From Burkholderiales bacterium (lineage in GTDB: Bacteria; Pseudomonadota; Gammaproteobacteria; Burkholderiales; SHXO01), in contig JAHCKU010000256.1 of the NCBI GenBank assembly GCA_026125625.1, forward strand, positions 1 through 5,225: a stretch of 5,225 bases of DNA, written 5' to 3'. The notes beneath the pieces are model-generated. The model worked only from the letters and a program-made list of their open reading frames with translations. It was not told where the DNA came from and searched no databases. Each line of letters opens with the position of its first letter. Position 1 is the first letter of the stretch. Position numbers and translations under genes: made by a program. This document shows positions 1-5,225 of the stretch, one piece after another.

Positions 1-682
1 AACCGCGGTGCAGGGCAACGACCCCGGCACTCAGGTTGAAGTAGTCGACCCTCGACAGGCCGGCTTGTTCCATCATCGCCTTCAATTCTTCCTGGCCCGG
101 ATGCATGCGGATGGATTCGGCCAGGTAGCGGTAGCTGTCCGCGTCATTGGCGACCTTCTGGCCCATCCACGGCAGCAGCTTGAAGGAATATAGGTCATAG
201 AGCGGCGACAGCGGTTTCCACACGCGCGAGAACTCGAGCACCAGCAGGCGTCCGCCCGGACGCAGCACGCGCCGCATCTCGCACACCGCCTGCTCAGGGT
301 CGGGCATGTACATGAGGCCGAATGCGCAGAGCGCGACATCGAAGCTGGAATCCGGAAGGTCCAGATGCTCAGCATCCATGCGTGCGAAGGTGGCGTTCGA
401 TACCTCCGATTCCACAGCTCGCCGTCGCGCGGCATCGACCATGCGATCGGCCAGGTCGATACCGACTACGTGACCCTGTGGGCCGACTGCTTCAGCCGCG
501 GCGAAAGCAATCAAGCCGGTGCCGCACGCCACGTCGAGTACTCGCTCACCCGGTACCAGGCGCGCGGATTTCAATAGTCCGGTTTGCGCGCTGGCCAGCT
601 GTGCCTGCCACAGCGATTCATAGTCAACCGCCGCCAGGTCCCAGCCGTAGCGCTGGATTCTCCGTTGCAGCCTGGGTTCCAT
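1..682 (-). CDS. Class I SAM-dependent methyltransferase with UbiE-type C-terminal half (3' end cut by window)
   Basis: This is probably a soluble SAM-dependent methyltransferase; its substrate is uncertain. I translated 227 residues from an ATG at 682-680, with no stop before the window edge. Motif I is VLDVACGTG (residues 48-56). The acidic residue ending beta-2 is in VVGIDLADRM (72-81), and RMDAEHLDLPD (101-111) and FDVALCAFGLMYMPDP (114-129) follow. The conserved RRVLRPGGR lies at 137-145. Residues 146-227 match the UbiE C-terminus as I remember it from E. coli: LLVLEFS, VANDADSYRYLAESIRMHP (177-195), LKAMM and NLSAGVVALHRG (216-227). About three or four residues would be missing. The first ~140 residues do not look like UbiE: they begin RIQRYGWDLAAVDYESLW and resemble a general methyltransferase family. 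The gene is therefore probably a chimera or a misassembly (see findings). No Shine-Dalgarno site is visible at 682, but a short ORF ends 2 bases upstream. I see no upstream in-frame start. It is transcribed divergently from the OsmC unit. Confidence 0.88.
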   Translation of the reverse strand, partial: MEPRLQRRIQRYGWDLAAVDYESLWQAQLASAQTGLLKSARLVPGERVLDVACGTGLIAFAAAEAVGPQGHVVGIDLADRMVDAARRRAVESEVSNATFARMDAEHLDLPDSSFDVALCAFGLMYMPDPEQAVCEMRRVLRPGGRLLVLEFSRVWKPLSPLYDLYSFKLLPWMGQKVANDADSYRYLAESIRMHPGQEELKAMMEQAGLSRVDYFNLSAGVVALHRG

Positions 683-684
683 GA

Positions 685-729
685 TCAGGCACCGACGGGC
701 AAGGCGGTGGAATCGATGAAAGCGTTCAT
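685..729 (-). CDS. Possible 14-residue leader ORF upstream of the methyltransferase
   Basis: An ATG at 729-727 opens a short frame, MNAFIDSTALPVGA, ending in TGA at 687-685, two bases before the methyltransferase ATG. A good Shine-Dalgarno match, GAGGA at 744-740 on the minus strand, lies 10 bases upstream of this ATG. The methyltransferase ATG itself has no recognisable ribosome site. I infer that ribosomes may load at 729, terminate at 685 and reinitiate at 682 (translational coupling). I recognise no known leader peptide. It could also be the remnant of an upstream gene or a chance frame. Conservation in relatives has not been checked. Confidence 0.35.
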   Translation of the reverse strand: MNAFIDSTALPVGA

Positions 730-849
730 GGGGTCTGTGTCCTCGCTAGGCGTACATGTCGAAAAAGAGCAATCGTCGGAGCCGCTCTCCTCATGGGAGG
801 GTAGTAAACCGCCCAGGCGTGCATGGCGTCCTGACCAAGCGTCGCACAT

Positions 850-927
850 TCCTGCTCGATCGTCCCCAGGTCGTCCACCACACAGGCCGCACTTGACGAG
901 ACATCCGGAACTCCTGTCCGATCGTCC
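850..927. repeat. Pair of imperfect 16-bp direct repeats, possible operator half-sites
   Basis: TCCTGCTCGATCGTCC at 850-865 and TCCTGTCCGATCGTCC at 912-927 agree at 14 of 16 positions and start 62 bases apart, close to six helical turns. The shared core includes the palindrome CGATCG followed by TCC. A third TCGTCC lies at 871-876, 11 bases after the one at 860-865. The repeats lie upstream of the candidate OsmC promoter and beside an AraC-family regulator gene, so they could be operator half-sites. That role is inferred from position and spacing only. Confidence 0.35.
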
Positions 928-955
928 GTCTGGCTGGCATACGCCCTTTCGCCAC

Positions 956-984
956 TTGGCGCGGTGTGCCGGGACGCGCACAAT
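956..984 (+). promoter_or_regulatory. Candidate sigma-70 promoter for the OsmC-AraC-DUF1810 unit
   Basis: TTGGCG at 956-961 matches the -35 consensus at 4 of 6 positions. After a 17-base spacer, CACAAT at 979-984 matches the -10 consensus at 4 of 6. Transcription would begin near 991, leaving a leader of roughly 34 bases that contains the OsmC ribosome site. Another -35-like sequence, TTGACG at 893-898, has no usable -10 at normal spacing. The mediocre match would fit a promoter needing an activator, which is inference. Confidence 0.4.
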
Positions 985-1024
985 CGGAAGCATCCAGCAC
1001 GGTCAAGAGTTCAGGATTACGGTC

Positions 1025-1558
1025 ATGACGATGCGCGAGATTGCGACGGCGATGCAACGGGTGGAGGCGATATTGCAGCGCCGTCCCGAGTTCGGCATGC
1101 ATGACGATGCGCCGGCTTCAGCCTCCTGGGAGGGCGGCACACGCGCGGTATCGACGCATGCCAACGGCACGCGCATCGTGACCGACATGCCCGCCGAACT
1201 TGGCGGCAGCGGCGACCAGGTCACACCGGGATGGCTGCTGCGCGCAGGACTGGCCGCGTGCGCCGTCACCCGCATCGCAATGGCGGCGGCAGTCGAGAAC
1301 ATCGAGCTGACGGCGCTGCAAGCGGTGGCCAGCAGCCGGTCGGATACGCGCGGCATGATCGGCATGTCGGATGCCGACGGTAATCCAGTGCAGGCAGCGC
1401 CGTGCGAGGCGCACCTGCATGTGCGCATTTCCGCACGCGGTGTCTCTCCGGAACGATTGCGCGCCCTGGTCGAAGACAGCCAGTGCTGTTCGCCGGTATC
1501 CAGTGCGCTGCAAGTCGAGGTGCCGCTGACCTTGTTCGTCGAGGTCGATGCCGCCTGA
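1025..1558 (+). CDS. OsmC/Ohr-like family protein
   Basis: This 177-residue cytosolic protein belongs to the OsmC fold. Characterised members (OsmC, Ohr) are thiol-dependent peroxidases that reduce organic hydroperoxides. The family core is clear: GGSGDQVTPGWLLRAGLAAC (60-79), then SSRSDTRGMIGMSDADGNPV (103-122), and CCSPVSSAL (154-162) near the C-terminus. Cys79 and the Cys154/155 pair lie where OsmC and Ohr carry their two reactive cysteines, so peroxidase chemistry is possible. This subgroup differs from classical OsmC, however, so its substrate is unproven. I chose the ATG at 1025 because AGGA (1013-1016) lies 8 bases upstream; an in-frame ATG at 1031 is a weaker alternative. The frame is open further upstream, but that part overlaps the divergent region and is not family-like. 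The stop codon overlaps the next gene's start (TGATG), indicating an operon with the regulator. Both cysteine positions retained and normal length suggest an intact gene. Confidence 0.88.
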   Translation: MTMREIATAMQRVEAILQRRPEFGMHDDAPASASWEGGTRAVSTHANGTRIVTDMPAELGGSGDQVTPGWLLRAGLAACAVTRIAMAAAVENIELTALQAVASSRSDTRGMIGMSDADGNPVQAAPCEAHLHVRISARGVSPERLRALVEDSQCCSPVSSALQVEVPLTLFVEVDAA

Positions 1559-2529
1559 TGGATGCCCTGTCACAAACCTTGCGCATAGTGCGACTGGTCG
1601 GCGCCATTTTCATCCATGGCAGATTCACCGCGCCCTGGTGCTACCAGTCACCTCGGGCGGACTCGGTTGCAGCGCTGCTCGAGCCTGGCGCCGAGCGGGT
1701 GATCATCTTCCATCTGATCACCGAGGGCGAGTGCTTCGTCGAGATCGGTGACCAACCGCCGGTACACCTGAACGCAGGCGACGTGGTGATCTTTCCGCAG
1801 GGCGATGCGCATCGCATGACGTCCGCGCCTGGGCTCACGCCCGCACCAGGCACGGGTCTGGCCGAGCTGCTGTCGCGCCGCCCGCGTCTCCTGACCTATG
1901 GCGGCGGCGGTGCCCGGACCCGCCTGATGTGCGGCTACCTCGCGTGCGACGCGCGCCTGGCGCGAATGCTTCTCACCGGGTTGCCGCCTCTGCTGCGAGT
2001 CAATGTGCGCGGATCGAATGCCGGAATCTGGCTGGAAGCTTCCGTGCGCTATGCGCTTGCCGAGGCGCGCTCACCTCGCCCCGGCGGTGCCGGCGTGCTG
2101 GCCAAGCTGGCCGAAGTGCTGTTCATCGAGGTGCTACGCCTGTATGTGAACGAGCAAAGCCAGGGTCGCACTGGATGGCTGGCGGGCGTGGGCGACCGAA
2201 TCGTCGGCGCTGCCCTGAATGCGCTTCACAAGAATCCCGCCAACGCCTGGACCCTGGAAGGGCTCGCCCGTGCAGCGGGCACTTCGCGCTCGGTGCTGGC
2301 CGAGCGCTTCCAGCATCTGGTCGGTACATCACCGATGCAATACCTGACGCAATGGCGCATGCTGCTGGCTGCGAATCTGCTGTGCTCCAGCAACATCCCG
2401 CTGGCCCGCGTCGCCGAGAATGTCGGCTATCAGACCGATACCGCATTCAGCCGTGCCTTCCGGCGAGAGTTCGGTGTGCCGCCGTCAATATGGCGCAGAA
2501 GCCAGGCGGCACGTGGACAGATTCAATGA
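1558..2529 (+). CDS. AraC-family transcriptional regulator with N-terminal cupin domain
   Basis: This 323-residue protein has the layout of AraC regulators with an AraC-binding-like cupin (Cupin_6 type). The cupin part, roughly residues 5-195, includes HLITEGECFVEI (52-63) and GDVVIFPQGDAHRM (74-87), the usual beta-barrel motifs where an effector may bind. The C-terminal DNA-binding part spans about 212-314. Its first helix-turn-helix is around WTLEGLARAAGTSRSVLAER (231-250). The second lies in 281-314 with the hallmark PLARVAENVGYQTDTAFSRA (281-300) and FRREFGVPPS (301-310). The ATG at 1558 overlaps the OsmC stop by one base, so translation is probably coupled. The frame stays open upstream, but that stretch lies inside the OsmC gene. 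Being in the same unit as OsmC and facing the methyltransferase, it is a likely local regulator, perhaps also of itself. The effector is unknown. Confidence 0.93.
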   Translation: MDALSQTLRIVRLVGAIFIHGRFTAPWCYQSPRADSVAALLEPGAERVIIFHLITEGECFVEIGDQPPVHLNAGDVVIFPQGDAHRMTSAPGLTPAPGTGLAELLSRRPRLLTYGGGGARTRLMCGYLACDARLARMLLTGLPPLLRVNVRGSNAGIWLEASVRYALAEARSPRPGGAGVLAKLAEVLFIEVLRLYVNEQSQGRTGWLAGVGDRIVGAALNALHKNPANAWTLEGLARAAGTSRSVLAERFQHLVGTSPMQYLTQWRMLLAANLLCSSNIPLARVAENVGYQTDTAFSRAFRREFGVPPSIWRRSQAARGQIQ

Positions 2530-2966
2530 CCTCACCCGATCCGCATGACCTCGCGCGCTTCGTCGATGCGCAGGCGGCGGTATACGACACCGTGCTGGCC
2601 GAGCTGCGCGCCGGCCGCAAGCGCACGCACTGGATGTGGTTCATCTTCCCGCAGCTGCGCGTGCTGGGCCGCAGCGTCACGGCACTGCGCTACGGCATCG
2701 CGAATCGCGAGGAGGCCGAGGTCTATCTGGCCCATCCGCTACTGGGTCCTCGCCTGCGCGAATGCGTGGACGCAGTGATGTCGGTGCCGGGATCCACGCT
2801 GCACGAGGTTTTTGGCGCCCCCGATGACCTCAAATTCCGCTCGTGCATGACGCTGTTCGAGGTCGTGGCCGACGCAGGCTCGATCTTTTCCCAGGCGCTG
2901 GCGCGCTGGTGCGAGGGCCAGCGCGACACCGTCACGCTGCGGGCGCTAGGCCGGGATCCTGCGTGA
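2526..2966 (+). CDS. DUF1810 family protein
   Basis: This small 146-residue protein of unknown function matches the DUF1810 family, whose members have sometimes been mislabelled calpastatin. The family pattern runs from the N-terminus: DLARFVDAQAAVYDTVLAEL (8-27), then the hallmark RKRTHWMWFIFPQL (31-44), then LGRSVTALRYGI (47-58), EAEVYLAHPLLGPRLREC (63-80) and DDLKFRSCMTLFEVV (100-114). The length is typical and no signal peptide or membrane segment is visible. Its ATG overlaps the AraC stop in an ATGA arrangement with no strong Shine-Dalgarno site, so translation is probably coupled to the regulator. The biochemical role is not established and the neighbouring genes do not define it. It ends 12 bases from the converging hydrolase gene. 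Confidence 0.9.
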   Translation: MTSPDPHDLARFVDAQAAVYDTVLAELRAGRKRTHWMWFIFPQLRVLGRSVTALRYGIANREEAEVYLAHPLLGPRLRECVDAVMSVPGSTLHEVFGAPDDLKFRSCMTLFEVVADAGSIFSQALARWCEGQRDTVTLRALGRDPA

Positions 2967-2978
2967 GCGCCTCGCCTG

Positions 2979-3854
2979 CTACAGATACTGCTCGAACCAC
3001 GCCCGCAGGCGCTTCCAGCCGTCGTCCGCCTGCTCCTTGCGATAGCTCGGCCGGTAATCGGCATGGAAGGCGTGCGGCGTGTCCGGATAGGTGACGATCT
3101 CCGAGCGCGTCTTGCCGGCCGCCTTCAGCGCGGCACGCATCCTGTCCACCGACTCGTTCGAGATGCCGGCATCGGCACCTCCGTACAAGCCGAGCACCGG
3201 CGCCTCGATCCTGTCGGCTACCGACACCGCAGTGAGCGTCGAGCCAGGTTGGTACGCACGGTCGACCGGCCCATACCATGCCACGCCAGCCTTGAGCGTG
3301 GAGCTGTGCGCAGCATAGAGCCACACGATGCGCCCGCCCCAGCAAAATCCGGTGATGCCCACCCGAGAAGTATCGCCGCCATTTCTACCCGCCCATGCGA
3401 CCGCCGCGTCGAGGTCGTCCATCACCTGCTGGTCGGGCACTTTGGCCACGACCTTGGCGATGATGTCCTTGGTGTCGGTGATCATGGTCACGTCACCCTG
3501 GCGCACGTAGAGATCCGGTGCCGCCGCCATGTAGCCGATCTTGGCCAGACGCCGGCACACGTCCTTGATGTGCTCATGCAGGCCGAAGATCTCCTGCACC
3601 ACCAGGACAATGGGGAATTTGCCGCTGCCGGCCGGATAGGCCGCGTAGCCCGGAATGCTGCGGTCGCTGGTCTGGATCTCGACGTCCGCCGCGATCAGAC
3701 CCTGCGTATCGGTGGTGATCATGGTCTGCGCGCATACCGGCTGCACCGCGAGCGCAAAACCGCCCACGAAACCGGTCGCCACGAACTCGCGCCGCGACCA
3801 CGACGGCTTGGCTCCGGTCAGGGAAAGAATTTCGTCACGCACTACGTCGTTCAT
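2979..3854 (-). CDS. Dienelactone hydrolase family protein with Tat-type signal peptide
   Basis: This 291-residue alpha/beta hydrolase is probably exported. The N-terminus has a twin-arginine motif, SRREFVA (20-26), a hydrophobic stretch GFVGGFALAV (28-37) and a likely cleavage site after VCA (40-42), so folded export to the periplasm is expected. The mature part shows dienelactone hydrolase features: QEIFGLHEHIKDVCRRLAKI (87-106), AAPDLY (111-116), the nucleophile Cys171 in GFCWGG (169-174), Asp228 in GLYGGADAGI (222-231) and His261 in TPHAFH (259-264). Together these form a Cys-Asp-His triad, and Glu88 matches the regulatory glutamate of classical enzymes. Classical members hydrolyse dienelactone in chlorocatechol breakdown. 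No such pathway genes are here, so the natural substrate is unknown. The start is well supported: AGGAGG at 3865-3860 lies 5 bases upstream. The gene follows trpS by 33 bases and is probably co-transcribed with it. Confidence 0.92.
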   Translation of the reverse strand: MNDVVRDEILSLTGAKPSWSRREFVATGFVGGFALAVQPVCAQTMITTDTQGLIAADVEIQTSDRSIPGYAAYPAGSGKFPIVLVVQEIFGLHEHIKDVCRRLAKIGYMAAAPDLYVRQGDVTMITDTKDIIAKVVAKVPDQQVMDDLDAAVAWAGRNGGDTSRVGITGFCWGGRIVWLYAAHSSTLKAGVAWYGPVDRAYQPGSTLTAVSVADRIEAPVLGLYGGADAGISNESVDRMRAALKAAGKTRSEIVTYPDTPHAFHADYRPSYRKEQADDGWKRLRAWFEQYL

Positions 3855-3859
3855 TCTCG

Positions 3860-3865
3860 CCTCCT
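3860..3865 (-). promoter_or_regulatory. Strong Shine-Dalgarno site of the dienelactone hydrolase gene
   Basis: On the minus strand this reads AGGAGG, a perfect consensus core, 5 bases before the ATG at 3854-3852. It fixes the start and is much stronger than any ribosome site seen at trpS. The hydrolase may therefore be translated well even as the distal gene of its unit. Confidence 0.75.
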
Positions 3866-3887
3866 CGTCGGTGTCGGTGCTTCCCGG

Positions 3888-5090
3888 CTACCCCTGCGTC
3901 AACCCCATCACCGCACGCACGTCTCGCATCGTCTCCTGCGCCAGCGTGCGCGCGCGTGCGCAGCCGCCGGCGATGATGTCGCGCACCAGATTAGGGTTGT
4001 CGAGGTAGACCTGGGCGCGCTCGCGCATCGGCTCCTGCTCCTTCAGCACGGCATCGATCACCGGCTGCTTGCATTCCAGACAGCCGATGCCTGCGCTGCG
4101 ACAGCCCTGCTGCACCCACTGCCGGGTGGCATCGTCGGAGTAGACCAGGTGGAACTGCCACACCGGACATTTCTCCGGTTCGCCCGGGTCACTGCGGCGC
4201 ACGCGTGCGGGATCGGTGGGCATGGTACGGATTTTCCTGGTCACGCTGTCCGCATCTTCGCGCAGGGAAATGGTGTTGTTGTATGACTTGGACATTTTCT
4301 GTCCGTCCAGACCGGGCATCTTCGAGGCTTCGGTGAGCAGCGCCTCGGGTTCGGCCAGGATCATCTTGCCGCCGCCTTCGAGATAGCCGAACAGGCGCTC
4401 GCGGTCGCTGCTGCCGAGGTTGTGGCTCTGTTCCAGCAGCGCGCGGCCAGCCTCCAGCGCCTCGCGATCGCCCTGCTCCTGGTAGCGCGCGCGCACATCG
4501 CGATAGAGCTTGCCGAGCTTGCCGCCGAGCTTCTTGATCGCCGCTTCCGCCTTTTCCTCGAAGCCGGGCTCGCGCCCATAGATGTGATTGAAGCGGCGCG
4601 CGATCTCGCGCGTGAATTCGATATGCGGCACCTGATCTTCACCCACCGGAACCAGGTTGGCGCGGTAGATCAGGATGTCGGCGCTCTGCAGCAGCGGATA
4701 GCCAAGGAAGCCGTAAGTGGACAGATCCTTGTCCGTGAGCTTCTCCTGCTGATCCTTGTAGGTGGGAATGCGTTCCAGCCATCCCAGCGGCGTGATCATC
4801 GACAGCAGCAGATGCAGCTCGGCATGCTCCGGCACGCGCGACTGGATGAACAGCGTTGCCTTGGTCGCATCCACCCCGGCGGCGAGCCAGTCGATCACCA
4901 TATCCCACACGTTGGCCTCGATCACCTCCGGCGACTGGTAGTGCGTGGTGAGCGCGTGCCAGTCGGCGACGAAGAACAGGCAGGGATGCTCATCCTGCAG
5001 GCGCACCCAGTTCTTCAGTACGCCATGGTAGTGGCCAAGGTGCAATGCGCCGGTCGGCCGCATGCCGGAGAGAACGGTGTCGGTGAACAT
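3888..5090 (-). CDS. trpS: Tryptophanyl-tRNA synthetase, long form
   Basis: This class I aminoacyl-tRNA synthetase charges tRNA-Trp with tryptophan using ATP in the cytosol. The 400-residue protein is complete. Its HIGH-type motif is GALHLGHYHG (14-23), the KMSKS loop is GQKMSKSYNN (263-272), and SMITPLGWLERIPTYKDQ (97-114) and GYPLLQSADILIYRANLVPV (130-149) belong to the tryptophan-binding core. Compared with the E. coli enzyme (334 residues) it has an insertion at about 173-250, between the RFNHIYG and KMSKS regions, as in other long bacterial TrpRS. Four cysteines (308, 330, 337, 340) sit in the C-terminal anticodon-binding part with spacing x21, x6, x2, close to the iron-sulfur signature reported for Thermotoga TrpRS. 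The ATG at 5090 lies 14 bases after the upstream protease gene's stop, without a clear Shine-Dalgarno site. The dienelactone hydrolase gene follows 33 bases later. Confidence 0.97.
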   Translation of the reverse strand: MFTDTVLSGMRPTGALHLGHYHGVLKNWVRLQDEHPCLFFVADWHALTTHYQSPEVIEANVWDMVIDWLAAGVDATKATLFIQSRVPEHAELHLLLSMITPLGWLERIPTYKDQQEKLTDKDLSTYGFLGYPLLQSADILIYRANLVPVGEDQVPHIEFTREIARRFNHIYGREPGFEEKAEAAIKKLGGKLGKLYRDVRARYQEQGDREALEAGRALLEQSHNLGSSDRERLFGYLEGGGKMILAEPEALLTEASKMPGLDGQKMSKSYNNTISLREDADSVTRKIRTMPTDPARVRRSDPGEPEKCPVWQFHLVYSDDATRQWVQQGCRSAGIGCLECKQPVIDAVLKEQEPMRERAQVYLDNPNLVRDIIAGGCARARTLAQETMRDVRAVMGLTQG

Positions 5091-5104
5091 GGAACGGATG
5101 GCGG

Positions 5105-5225
5105 TTAGCTGAGATTGAACATCACCGACAGCACGGTCAGCACCGCGTCGCGGAAGGGTCCGAGGATGCTGCCGAGAACACCGGTGAACAGCAGGACGAG
5201 CAGGATTATAAAGCCGTAGGGCTCC
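5105..5225 (-). CDS. C-terminal end of an M50 site-2 protease-like membrane protein (partial)
   Basis: Only the last 39 residues are in the window, ending in TAA at 5107-5105; the 5' part lies beyond position 5225. The visible end begins EPYGFIILLVLLFTGVLG and continues SILGPFRDAVLTVLSV. It is a hydrophobic membrane segment followed by the Gly-Pro turn and short amphipathic tail that I recall from the C-terminus of M50-type (site-2 protease family) zinc metalloproteases. The zinc-binding HExxH motif would be upstream, so catalytic competence cannot be judged. Such a protease gene directly upstream of trpS is a common proteobacterial arrangement, which supports the call. The 14-base gap to trpS suggests co-transcription. 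Confidence 0.7.
   Translation of the reverse strand, partial: EPYGFIILLVLLFTGVLGSILGPFRDAVLTVLSVMFNLS

Larger units (their letters stand above)
730..1024. other. Divergent intergenic control region
   Basis: This stretch of about 295 bases separates the leftward methyltransferase (with its leader ORF) from the rightward OsmC-AraC-DUF1810 genes. It contains a candidate rightward promoter (956-984), a pair of near-identical 16-bp repeats (850-865 and 912-927) and a weak hairpin followed by a T-run when read leftward (762-788). I found no convincing sigma-70 promoter for the methyltransferase: the T-rich stretch around 762-772 lacks a matching -10 box. One leftward reading frame spans most of the region (726-983, TTG start), but no family is recognisable, so it is not called as a gene. 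Confidence 0.6.

Noticed and set aside
82..435. A 117-codon leftward frame in the methyltransferase region.
   Set aside because: It is in another frame of the same strand; the methyltransferase frame carries all recognisable motifs and runs unbroken to the window edge.
584..1024. N-terminal extension of the OsmC gene, since its frame is open back to 584.
   Set aside because: The extension runs antisense through the methyltransferase start and the intergenic region, has no OsmC-family similarity, and a good ribosome site precedes the ATG at 1025.
1402..1557. Longer start for the AraC regulator.
   Set aside because: The upstream part lies within the OsmC coding sequence and is not AraC-like; the ATG at 1558 gives the usual length and an operon-type overlap.
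2786..2959. The 10-mer GCCGGGATCC occurring twice (2786-2795 and 2950-2959).
   Set aside because: Both copies fall in DUF1810 coding sequence, are very short, and have no symmetry or extension suggesting a functional repeat.
2942..2971. Possible terminator hairpin between the converging DUF1810 and hydrolase genes (GGCGCT at 2942-2947 with AGCGCC at 2966-2971).
   Set aside because: The stem is only 6 bp with an 18-base loop, partly inside the DUF1810 coding sequence, and has no T-run on either strand.
3063..4286. A 407-codon open frame on the plus strand.
   Set aside because: It lies antisense to both the dienelactone hydrolase and trpS, crosses their junction, has no family-like motifs and is rich in His and Arg as expected for a shadow frame in GC-rich DNA.
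1..5225. CRISPR arrays, tRNA or rRNA genes, insertion sequences, attachment sites.
   Set aside because: No regularly spaced repeats, tRNA-like cloverleaf, rRNA stretches, transposase motifs or flanking inverted repeats were seen on reading both strands.

Overview
The window is GC-rich, tightly packed bacterial DNA. It most likely comes from a gammaproteobacterium, perhaps near the Xanthomonadales. This rests on the long form of tryptophanyl-tRNA synthetase, an M50 protease gene directly upstream of it, and a UbiE C-terminus close to the E. coli protein. The taxonomic call is an inference from gene content and remembered family sequences.

Layout. Positions 1-682 (minus) hold a class I SAM-dependent methyltransferase whose last codons lie beyond the window. 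A possible 14-residue leader ORF (685-729) ends 2 bases before its start. Positions 730-1024 form a divergent control region with a plausible promoter for the rightward genes, near-identical 16-bp direct repeats and a weak hairpin. Positions 1025-2966 (plus) carry a three-gene unit with overlapping stop and start codons: an OsmC-family protein, an AraC-family regulator with a cupin domain, and a DUF1810 protein. Positions 2979-5225 (minus) carry a second unit, read from right to left: the C-terminal end of an M50 site-2 protease-like membrane protein, trpS, and an exported dienelactone hydrolase-family protein. The two units converge with only 12 bases between their stop codons.

How the genes may work together. 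The OsmC/AraC/DUF1810 unit and the divergent methyltransferase share a control region, so the AraC protein is a reasonable candidate to regulate both directions. The effector and substrates are unknown. The protease-trpS-hydrolase run looks like a co-transcribed housekeeping group.

The most notable observation is that the methyltransferase looks like an in-frame chimera. Its first ~140 residues, including the SAM-binding core, resemble a general methyltransferase family. From the conserved RVLRPGGR stretch onward it is clearly the C-terminal part of UbiE, the ubiquinone/menaquinone methyltransferase. It could be a real recombinant gene or an assembly join at a conserved motif. Other points are a four-cysteine signature in TrpS resembling the iron-sulfur motif reported for Thermotoga TrpRS, and possible AraC operator repeats.
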